5,201 nt of DNA, taken from CAXYVC01 sp964292295. Lineage in GTDB: Bacteria; Acidobacteriota; Holophagae; Holophagales; Holophagaceae. The notes under the pieces were generated by a model. It did no database searches. It worked only from the letters and a program-made list of their open reading frames with translations, and had not been told where the DNA came from. The stretch's first letter is position 1; every line of letters starts with the position of its first letter. The DNA is taken from positions 1 through 5,201 of the forward strand of contig CAXYVC010000152.1 of the NCBI GenBank assembly GCA_964292295.1, given 5' to 3'. Below are positions 1 through 5,197 of this stretch, piece after piece. Both the position numbers and the translations under genes were made by a program.

Positions 1-428
1 GGGGGGGGGCCCCGGCCGCGCCTTCCGGGGGGCGCGGGGGGGCCTGCGCCGCCCAGGTAGGCGGCCTCCCAGACCTTCAGGAAGGGGGCCGGGCCTTCCT
101 TGGCCAGCGCGAATCCTTCCTCCAGCTTGCCGGTCTCGGCCAGGAGGACCGCGAGCATGGCGCGATCCCAGGGGGCGCGCAGGCGGGGGGCCAGGGTGGC
201 CGGGTCCGCCTGTGGCCCTGCGGGGAGGGGTAGGAAGCGCGCGCCGGCCAGGGCGATCTCCCGGGTGCGGCCCTCCAGGCTCAGGCTCGCGGAGGGGGTC
301 TTGGGCGCGGCGCTCCGCTGGCGCAGGGCGGCTCCGCCCAGGAGCAGGCACAGAAGGGCCAGGAAGGCGATCAGGGGATCCGCCCAGCGGCGGTCCGGGG
401 TCCAGGGCGCGGGGGCGGCTTCGGTCAT
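1..428 (-). CDS. Partial single-pass membrane protein, function unknown (N-terminal 142 residues)
   Basis: An open frame with no stop runs from an ATG at 428-426 to the left edge, so the C-terminus is missing. I read the protein from the complement. Residues 1-18 are polar (start MTEAAPAPWTPDRRWADP), residues 19-35 are a hydrophobic segment (core LIAFLALLCLLLGGAAL) followed by RQR, which predicts one N-terminal membrane anchor. A soluble stretch follows, with a helical Ala/Leu/Glu-rich part at about 85-130 (DRAMLAVLLAETGKLEEG, then FLKVWEAAYLGG) that resembles a TPR-like helical pair. The last 15 residues are Gly/Pro/Arg low complexity. A GGAGG lies 3 bases before the ATG. I do not recognise the family. 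An N-terminal region of a larger multi-pass protein, such as a CPBP-type membrane protease, is possible but speculative. The gene diverges from the thioesterase. Confidence 0.6.
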   Translation of the reverse strand, partial: MTEAAPAPWTPDRRWADPLIAFLALLCLLLGGAALRQRSAAPKTPSASLSLEGRTREIALAGARFLPLPAGPQADPATLAPRLRAPWDRAMLAVLLAETGKLEEGFALAKEGPAPFLKVWEAAYLGGAGPPAPPGRRGRGPP

Positions 429-429
429 A

Positions 430-436
430 CTCCTCC
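430..436 (-). promoter_or_regulatory. Ribosome binding site of the partial membrane protein gene
   Basis: The complement reads GGAGGAG immediately before the ATG at 428. GGAGG is separated from the start by only 3 bases, which is closer than usual, but it is the best match in this gap and supports this start. No other in-frame ATG occurs until residue 91. Confidence 0.5.
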
Positions 437-461
437 AGAGTAGCCCCTGGCGAGGATCTCC

Positions 462-854
462 ATGCCCTTCTCCCATCCCATCGAGGTGCGCTTCCGGGAT
501 CTCGATCCCCTGGGGCACGTGAACCACGCGGCGGTGCTGACCTTCCTGGAGGTGGCGCGCCTGGCCTGGTGGCGCGGCTTCCTGGCCGGGCGCCCCTTCG
601 AGGAGGCGGGTTTCCTCATCGCGCGGGTGGAGGTGGACTACCGCAAGCCCATCCTCCTGGAGGACGCGGTGCGGGTGGAACTGCGCTGCACCCAGGCGGG
701 CACGAGTTCCTTCGCGCTGGCCTACCAGGTGCTGCGGGGCGACGGCGTGGTGCTGGCCGAGGCGCAGAGCGTCCAGGTCCTCTACGACTTCCGTGCGGGC
801 CGGCCCCGCCCCGTGCCGCCGGAGCTCGCCGCCTGGCTGCGGGGGCAGGCGTGA
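462..854 (+). CDS. Acyl-CoA thioesterase, 4HBT/YbgC-like hotdog-fold family
   Basis: The 130-residue product has the usual length of a single-domain hotdog thioesterase. Such enzymes hydrolyse acyl-CoA thioesters in the cytoplasm, usually as dimers or tetramers. The family signature is clear: RFRDLDPLGHVNH at residues 10-22, where D15 fits the catalytic aspartate and HVN the conserved turn, then the long hotdog helix with E30 (FLEVAR), then VEVDYRKPI at 56-64 and a beta-rich C-terminal half ending in VQVLYDF. There is no signal peptide or membrane segment. GAGG at 452-455 lies 6 bases before the ATG and supports the start. The next gene overlaps the stop codon, so the two are probably co-translated. 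Substrate cannot be read from sequence: the RDLD...GHVNH form is common to YbgC-like, FadM-like and 4-hydroxybenzoyl-CoA thioesterase members. Confidence 0.9.
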   Translation: MPFSHPIEVRFRDLDPLGHVNHAAVLTFLEVARLAWWRGFLAGRPFEEAGFLIARVEVDYRKPILLEDAVRVELRCTQAGTSSFALAYQVLRGDGVVLAEAQSVQVLYDFRAGRPRPVPPELAAWLRGQA

Positions 855-1603
855 GGAAGCTCGGCATGGTGCTGCTGCTGGAGGGGCGCCGGGCCCTGGT
901 GGCACCGCTGCCCTCGGATCCGACGCGTCTGGTGGACCTGAACCGCGCGGAGCAGGCGCGCCTCGCCCGCCTGGGGGAGACGCGGCCCGAACGCCTGGCG
1001 GAGGCCCTGGTGCCCCCCAGCCTGCGCCGCCTCCTGGAATCGGGTCCGCGGGCGCTTCTGCGGGCGGCCAAGGCCCTTTCCTACGCGGAGGCCTGGGCGC
1101 GCCGCGGGGATCTGCCCGAGCTGCTTGCGCCCCGGGAACATGCCACGCGGCCCCTGCCCTGCCTGCCGAGGCCCGCGCTGCTGCTGGGGCCTGACGGCCG
1201 CCGCCTGGATCGCGGCGGCGTGCGGGGACCGGGGGCCCTGGTGGGAGCGCCCCCCCGCCCCACGCTGGCGGTGGCGGGTCTGGGCGGCGGGGCTCCTGGG
1301 GGCTTCTGCCTGGCCCTGGAGGATGGCGGCAGCGCGGTGCTCGGGCGCTGGCTGTGCCTGGATGGCCCGGGAGAGGGCTTCCTGGAAGTCTGCGCCGGCG
1401 GTCACCGGCGGCGGGCCCCCCTCGATGCCTGGGCGGGACTGGAGCTGGCCTCCCTTCGACCCGGCGGGGTCTTCCTGCTGCCTCCCCCCGCTCTGCGGGG
1501 GCTTCCGGGCCTTCTGCCGGGAACGGCGCTGGAGGTGGCGGCGCCCTTCGAACGGATGGCCCTGGGCCTGGACCCCGAGGCCGCGCATCCGGTGGTGCAG
1601 TAG
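851..1603 (+). CDS. Divergent fumarylacetoacetate-hydrolase-like protein (tentative)
   Basis: The 250-residue frame starts at a GTG in a GTGA overlap with the thioesterase stop, typical of translational coupling. The N-terminal 95 residues resemble the FAH-family leading domain: a first strand (KLGMVLLLEGRRALVAPLP), LVDLNRAE at 27-34, and LLESGPRALLRAAKAL at 61-76, where family members often show an L-E-x-G-P-x-A-L pattern. At the C-terminus, SLRPGGVFLLPPP (201-213), then LLPGTALEVAAPF (221-233), follow the rhythm of the family's 'L-x-PGD...TGTP...L-x-PGD-x-V-x-V' segment. However, the ExE metal-ligand motif and the following Asp motif expected between them are not visible, and the TGTP loop is replaced by LPPPAL. 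The catalytic part is also short. It may be an inactive or repurposed relative, or an unrelated protein. No signal peptide or membrane segment is seen. Codon use matches the neighbours, so the frame itself is credible. Confidence 0.6.
   Translation: MRKLGMVLLLEGRRALVAPLPSDPTRLVDLNRAEQARLARLGETRPERLAEALVPPSLRRLLESGPRALLRAAKALSYAEAWARRGDLPELLAPREHATRPLPCLPRPALLLGPDGRRLDRGGVRGPGALVGAPPRPTLAVAGLGGGAPGGFCLALEDGGSAVLGRWLCLDGPGEGFLEVCAGGHRRRAPLDAWAGLELASLRPGGVFLLPPPALRGLPGLLPGTALEVAAPFERMALGLDPEAAHPVVQ
853..859 (+). promoter_or_regulatory. Shine-Dalgarno-like GAGGAAG favouring an alternative ATG start at 866
   Basis: GAGGAAG ends 6 bases before an in-frame ATG at 866, which would give a 245-residue product. 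The GTG at 851 has only a G-run (841-845) before it. I kept 851 because the GTGA overlap and the beta-strand KLGMVLLL argue for it, but 866 is a serious alternative. Confidence 0.4.
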
Positions 1604-1676
1604 ACCCGAAGGAGGTGAGGGCGGCCAGGCGTTGGTGGGGCCGGCACCGTCAGGGGCAGCGCACCACTCGGGATGG
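1604..1676. other. Convergent intergenic gap with an orphan anti-SD match
   Basis: This is the 73-base gap between the converging FAH-like and response-regulator genes. It contains AAGGAGGTGA (1609-1618, plus strand), a full complement to the 16S rRNA 3' end, but no start codon at a workable distance. The pentamers CCCGA (1605-1609) and TCGGG (1668-1672) could pair only across a long loop. I see no convincing intrinsic terminator for either gene. Confidence 0.5.
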
Positions 1677-2366
1677 CTACGCCTCCTCCGCCGGCTGGGT
1701 CCAGCGGTAGCCCTCCCCGCCCACGGTGGCGATGAGGGCCTTGCGCTCCTCGTCCCCGAGCTTCCTGCGGAGGTTGGCGATGTGCACGTCCACGGTGCGG
1801 GGCGTGGGGCGGGCGTCGGGCTCCCAGGCCTGCTGCAGCAGCTCCGTGCGGCTGTGGGTGCGGCCGGGATGGGTGATGAGGATTTCCAGCAGGCGGAACT
1901 CCCGGGGCGTGAGATCCAGGCGCTGGCCGGCGCGGCTGGCCTCCAGGGCGATGAGGTCGAAGGTGAAGGCGCCGGAGCGCAGGCGGGTGGGCTGCTGCAG
2001 GGGCTGGGTGCGGCGGAGGATCGCCTTCACGCGGGCGATGAGCTCCAGGACCGAGAAGGGCTTCACCAGGTAGTCGTCGGCGCCGAGGCTGAGCCCCTTC
2101 ACGCGGTCGGCCTCGCTCCCCCGGGCGGTGAGCAGCAGCACGGGCACGGGGTCCCGCACCGCCCGCAGCTCCTGGATCACCTGGAAGCCGTCCATGCGGG
2201 GCAGCATCAGGTCCAGCACGATCAGGCTGGCGCGGTGGGCACGGTGGGCCGCGAGGGCGGGAATGCCGTCCTCGGCCTCCTCGATGGTAAAGCCCTCGTA
2301 GGCAAGGTTTTCTGCGAGAAGCCGGCGCAGGCTGGGTTCGTCTTCAACCACCAGGATGTGGGTCAT
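1677..2366 (-). CDS. OmpR/PhoB-family two-component response regulator
   Basis: The 229-residue protein is a complete two-domain transcription factor. The receiver domain (about 1-118) starts MTHILVVEDEPS, with acidic-pocket residues E8/D9, phosphoacceptor D52 in IVLDLMLPRMDG, the switch threonine T80 in LLLTA and K102 in LVKPF. A linker of about 10 residues leads to a winged-helix DNA-binding domain (about 129-226) with LTPREFRLLEIL, the TVDVHIANLRRKLG recognition-helix segment and the C-terminal hairpin GGEGYRW. All key residues are present. The frame is open upstream into the kinase gene, but the canonical MTHILVVEDE beginning fixes the start at 2366; only a weak AAGAG precedes it. It follows the kinase gene by 70 bases on the same strand and is almost certainly its partner, phosphorylated by it to bind DNA. 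Its targets are unknown; autoregulation cannot be judged here. Confidence 0.95.
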   Translation of the reverse strand: MTHILVVEDEPSLRRLLAENLAYEGFTIEEAEDGIPALAAHRAHRASLIVLDLMLPRMDGFQVIQELRAVRDPVPVLLLTARGSEADRVKGLSLGADDYLVKPFSVLELIARVKAILRRTQPLQQPTRLRSGAFTFDLIALEASRAGQRLDLTPREFRLLEILITHPGRTHSRTELLQQAWEPDARPTPRTVDVHIANLRRKLGDEERKALIATVGGEGYRWTQPAEEA

Positions 2367-2436
2367 GGGAGAGGCTCTTGTCGGGCTGGTCTTCCACCTT
2401 CGCCTGGGGAGTGGCACCTGGCAAGAACGGCTTTTT

Positions 2437-4005
2437 CTAGGCGAGGCGGAGCTCGATGGTGGCGGTGAAACCCTGCCCTGGCGCGGACGCGAAGGTGAGG
2501 CCCCAGCCCTCCTTGCGCGCCACCTGGCCCAGCAGGGTGAGCCCCAGGCCCTTGCCGTCCCGGGTGAATCCCTCGGTGCCTTCCCGGCGCAGGCGCAGGA
2601 AGGGCCGCCCCAGGGCCTCGAGCTGGTGGGCTTCCAGGCCCTCGCCTTCATCCCGGACCTTCAGCACCAGCCGCTTGCGGTGGCGGTGGCTGGAGAGGGT
2701 CACGGCACCGCCGCCGTGGAAGAGGGCGTTCTCCAGCAGGGTGAGGAGGGCGGCCCGCAGGCTCGGCAGGTTGGCCCGCCCGGCGTCGGGACCGAGCTCG
2801 AGGTGGAGGGCGCGGCCCTCAGCCTCGAAGGCGGGGGCCAGGTCCTCGGCCACCTGGGCCAGCCAGCCGGTGCCCACCTCGGCTTGGGGGCCCGACTCGG
2901 AGCTGCCCCGGATCGCCTCCAGGCCGTGCTCGATGATGAGGGTGAGGTGGTCCACCTCCTCGCCCAGCTTGATGAGTTCCGCGTCCTGCTGCTCGGGGGC
3001 GAGGCGTCCCAGGCGGATGGAGTCGCAGCGGATCTTCAGGATGGCCAGGGGCGTCTTGAGGCTGTGGGTCAGGGCGGCCAGGCGATCCGCGTCCAGGGTG
3101 GCCCGGAGTCGGGCCCTTCGCCGCATCCAGAGGCCCGCGCCGAGGGCCAGGCCCACCGCGGCGCTGAAGCTCGATGCGATCCAGAAGTGGCGCAGGACGG
3201 CGGCGGCCATGGGGCGGCTTTCCCGGAGCCAGGGGATGGCCACCAGGTCCCAGCCCTGGAAGGCGTCGCTGGTGGTGCCGAGGGAGAACCAGCGATCGGT
3301 GACGCGGTAGGCGTCCGCCTGGAGGTGGGGCTCGGCTCCCCAGGCCTCGGGCTTGAGACCGTGGGAAGTCCCGCCGGTGCGGCGCAGGCCCAGGCGGCAG
3401 CGGCATCCTTCGGGGAAGGTGCGCTGCAGGGCGCGCTCCACCTCGGGGCTGCCGATGCGCCAGCGCTTCACCGCCACCCAGCGGTCCCCCAGGAGTACCA
3501 GGGCCGGCTGCTTCTGCGGGTCCGGATTCAGGGCGGCGGGCGGCACGAACTGGAAGCGCTGGGCGGCCTCCGCCTGGGTGATCCACTGGTGGTAGAGCGC
3601 CTCGTCCGGACTGCCCTGGGCCCGGACGAGTCCCTCGCCTTCGCGGATCCACAGCGTGCGGGGCTGGCGCCGGTCCAGCACCGCCACCACGAGGGGCTGC
3701 CGGGCGAGGAACCCCTTCACGTGGGCTTCCTGCCCCTCCCGGAAGGGGGCCAGGGGCGGCAGGTTCACCCAGTGCGCCTCCAGGCGTCCCGCGTCCTCGA
3801 AGGCGCCGACGCCCCAGACGGCGTTGAGGGCGTTCAGGCGCTCCGTGGCCCAGTAGAAGGGCGCCCAGAGCAGCAGGACGCCGATGGCGAGGCATGCCAG
3901 GACCAGGAGCACCGCGCCCCAGCGCAGCTGGATCCGCTGCCAGACGCCCGGATTGCGCCGTCGGCCTTGCCGTGCGCGGAAGCGGGCGATGCGGCGGGCC
4001 AGCAT
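2437..4005 (-). CDS. Membrane sensor histidine kinase, HisKA/HATPase_c, no HAMP
   Basis: The 522-residue protein has a basic N-terminus (1-20), a first membrane helix at about 29-50, a periplasmic region of about 220 residues (51-272), a second helix at about 273-293 followed by RRRARLR, and a cytoplasmic kinase core. The H-box ALTHSLKTPL places the phosphorylated histidine at H314; the Ser at +1 is the PhoQ-type form rather than the usual Glu/Asp. ATP-binding boxes follow: N-box LLENALFH (N426), G1 RDEGEGL (D452, G454, G456), F-box-like RPFLRL (467-472), and G2 DGKGLGL (483-489). Only about 20 residues separate the second helix from H314, so no HAMP domain fits. The sensor region matches nothing I recognise and contains a CxC pair (C201, C203). 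The start lies 12 bases after the nadA stop; a GAGG overlapping that stop could serve as RBS, suggesting coupled translation. The partner regulator follows. Confidence 0.93.
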   Translation of the reverse strand: MLARRIARFRARQGRRRNPGVWQRIQLRWGAVLLVLACLAIGVLLLWAPFYWATERLNALNAVWGVGAFEDAGRLEAHWVNLPPLAPFREGQEAHVKGFLARQPLVVAVLDRRQPRTLWIREGEGLVRAQGSPDEALYHQWITQAEAAQRFQFVPPAALNPDPQKQPALVLLGDRWVAVKRWRIGSPEVERALQRTFPEGCRCRLGLRRTGGTSHGLKPEAWGAEPHLQADAYRVTDRWFSLGTTSDAFQGWDLVAIPWLRESRPMAAAVLRHFWIASSFSAAVGLALGAGLWMRRRARLRATLDADRLAALTHSLKTPLAILKIRCDSIRLGRLAPEQQDAELIKLGEEVDHLTLIIEHGLEAIRGSSESGPQAEVGTGWLAQVAEDLAPAFEAEGRALHLELGPDAGRANLPSLRAALLTLLENALFHGGGAVTLSSHRHRKRLVLKVRDEGEGLEAHQLEALGRPFLRLRREGTEGFTRDGKGLGLTLLGQVARKEGWGLTFASAPGQGFTATIELRLA

Positions 4006-4017
4006 GGCGGCGCGGCC

Positions 4018-4989
4018 TCAGCCCAGGGCGAGCATGCGCTCGAGGGGCCGGAGGGCCCGGAGGCGCAGCTCCTCGGGAAGGGTGATCTCGGGCTTCAGGT
4101 CCCGCAGGGCCAGGTAGAGCTTCTCGATGGAGTTCAAGCGCATGTAGGGGCAGAGGCTGCAGGCGCAGCCGTTGTCCGCGGGGAGCGGGATCAGCTCCGC
4201 ATCCGGGCGCAGGCGGCGCATCTGGTGGAGGATGCCCGTCTCGGTGCCCACGATGAAGCTGCGGGCGGGGCTCTTGGCCACGTGGGCGAGGAGGGCCGCG
4301 GTGGAGCCCACCACGTCCGCCAGGCGGCTCACGGAGGCGTCGCACTCGGGGTGCACCACCACCTGCGCCTCCGGGTGCGTGGCCTTCAGGGCGGCCAGGC
4401 GGCGGGCGGTGAACTGCTCGTGCACGATGCAGAAGCCCGGGTAGAGCACGAGGTCGCGGCCCGTGGCGCGGGCGACCCAGGCGCCCAGGTGGCGGTCCGG
4501 CGCGAAGACGATGGGCTGGCCCTTGGGCAGGCTCTCCACGACCCGGGCCGCGTTGGAACTGGTGCAGATGACATCGGAGAGCGCCTTCACGCCGGCGGAG
4601 CAGTTGATGTAGCTGACGACCGCGTGGCCGGGATAGGCCTTCAGCCATTCCCGGAAGCTCTCGGCGGGGCAGCGGTCCGCCAGGGAACAGCCCGCGTCCA
4701 GGTCGGGCAGCACCACCGTCTTGCCGGGGCTCAGGATCTTGGCGGTCTCGGCCATGAAGTGCACGCCGCAGAAGACGATCACCTCCGCGTCCGTCGCGGC
4801 AGCCTGCTGGCTGAGCTGCAGGCTGTCCCCCACGAAGTCCGCCAGGTCCTGGATCTCCGGATCCTGGTAGTAGTGGGCGAGGATGACGGCCTTCCGCTCC
4901 CGCCGCAGCCGCGCGATCTCCGCGGGCAGGTCCAGGCCGGGCGCGATGCTGTCCAGGTCGGGGATGTAGGGGCGGTCCGCTGCGCTCAT
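4018..4989 (-). CDS. nadA: Quinolinate synthase NadA
   Basis: NadA condenses iminoaspartate (from aspartate oxidase or dehydrogenase) with dihydroxyacetone phosphate to quinolinate in de novo NAD synthesis, using a [4Fe-4S] cluster in the cytoplasm. The 323-residue product is full length for the family and complete. Signature motifs run in order: VILAHYYQ (H39, Y40), GDSLQLSQ (S56), FCGVHFMAETAKIL (73-86), PDLDAGCSLAD with cluster ligand C101, SYIN (126-129), CTSSNA (142-147), YPGFCIVHEQF with cluster ligand C187 and H190, VVHPEC (211-216), GTETG (248-252) and CACSLCPYM with cluster ligand C280. Three repeats of the fold's strand/helix pattern are evident. Substrate-binding His, Ser and Tyr positions known from the family are kept. 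No nadB or nadC is in view; the kinase gene follows by 12 bases. The ATG at 4989 has no Shine-Dalgarno; a -10-like TACAAT lies six bases upstream. Confidence 0.97.
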   Translation of the reverse strand: MSAADRPYIPDLDSIAPGLDLPAEIARLRRERKAVILAHYYQDPEIQDLADFVGDSLQLSQQAAATDAEVIVFCGVHFMAETAKILSPGKTVVLPDLDAGCSLADRCPAESFREWLKAYPGHAVVSYINCSAGVKALSDVICTSSNAARVVESLPKGQPIVFAPDRHLGAWVARATGRDLVLYPGFCIVHEQFTARRLAALKATHPEAQVVVHPECDASVSRLADVVGSTAALLAHVAKSPARSFIVGTETGILHQMRRLRPDAELIPLPADNGCACSLCPYMRLNSIEKLYLALRDLKPEITLPEELRLRALRPLERMLALG

Positions 4990-4995
4990 GGGGCC

Positions 4996-5001
4996 ATTGT
5001 A
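4996..5001 (-). promoter_or_regulatory. Probable -10 element of the nadA promoter, placed for a leaderless mRNA
   Basis: The complement reads TACAAT (5 of 6 to TATAAT), the only good -10 in this very GC-rich gap. Six bases separate it from the nadA ATG, so the predicted transcription start falls on the A of the start codon (4989). The region 16-18 bases upstream (about 5018-5023, CATCGC on the complement) is a poor -35, so the promoter would depend on the -10, an activator or another sigma factor. Confidence 0.5.
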
Positions 5002-5052
5002 CGCACCGGCGGCCGGGGGCGATGGGCGGGTTTACGGGGTGGCGGAAAGCTG

Positions 5053-5088
5053 AAAAAAAAGTTGCACGCCTGGCGGGTGCGCCGCTTT
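5053..5088 (-). terminator. Possible weak leftward terminator: imperfect GC hairpin plus T8
   Basis: On the complement, an imperfect hairpin from GCGCAC/GCGTGC arms (about 5064-5083, with a wobble and a mismatch) is followed after AAC by eight T (A8 at 5053-5060). It would act on minus-strand transcription entering from the right. The stem is weak, and the A8 may instead just be bent AT-rich DNA upstream of nadA. Confidence 0.25.
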
Positions 5089-5091
5089 TGG

Positions 5092-5123
5092 GCCTTGTGG
5101 AACAAGGGCGGGCGGGCTAGGAT
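5092..5123 (+). promoter_or_regulatory. Possible rightward sigma70-type promoter with overlapping dyad operator
   Basis: TTGTGG (5095-5100) and TAGGAT (5118-5123) are spaced by 17 bases, matching 3/6 and 4/6 of the consensus, with a start predicted near 5130. The -35 lies inside a perfect 6-3-6 inverted repeat CCTTGT-GGA-ACAAGG (5093-5107), the size and place of a repressor or activator site. It faces away from nadA toward the hairpin at 5152-5180. Confidence 0.35.
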
Positions 5124-5151
5124 GGGGCTGGAAGCGGATCCCGTTCTGTGT

Positions 5152-5197
5152 GTCTCCGGCCCCGGCGAGGGGCCGGAGGCCTGTTTGTTTTGGTTTT
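5152..5197 (+). terminator. Rightward GC hairpin with broken T tract (terminator or leader hairpin)
   Basis: CTCCGGCCCC (5154-5163) pairs perfectly with GGGGCCGGAG (5169-5178) around a GGCGA loop. A T-G wobble (5153/5179) and a G-C pair (5152/5180) extend the stem to 12 bp. The T-rich stretch TGTTTGTTTTGGTTTT (5182-5197) follows directly. This is the layout of an intrinsic terminator read rightward; the T tract is interrupted by G. The complement shows no T tract on the other side, so it is not bidirectional. Confidence 0.55.

Noticed and set aside
212..850. Long upstream extension of the FAH-like reading frame
   Set aside because: The frame stays open only because of high GC; it runs through the clear thioesterase gene and gives Arg/Gly/Ala-rich sequence with no domain pattern. 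The real start is at 851 or 866.
2367..2436. Terminator or promoter between kinase and regulator
   Set aside because: Only a 4-bp CCAC/GTGG pairing without a T tract, and a TTGCCA without a matching -10; neither is convincing.
1125..2468. Plus-strand 447-residue frame opposite the regulator
   Set aside because: It is the antisense of a well-conserved response regulator and part of the FAH-like gene; its composition (Gly/Ala/Trp/His rich) and lack of motifs mark it as a GC artefact.
2367..2651. N-terminal extension of the response regulator
   Set aside because: It overlaps the ATP-binding end of the kinase gene, is Arg/Ser/Pro-rich, and the receiver domain begins exactly at the ATG at 2366.
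2819..4648. Minus-strand 609-residue frame spanning kinase and nadA
   Set aside because: It is out of frame with both genes, is dominated by Pro/Arg/Gly, and carries no recognisable domain.
5006..5016. CCGGCGGCCGG repeat near the nadA promoter as an operator
   Set aside because: Only four base pairs per arm in a G/C-only run; expected by chance at this base composition.
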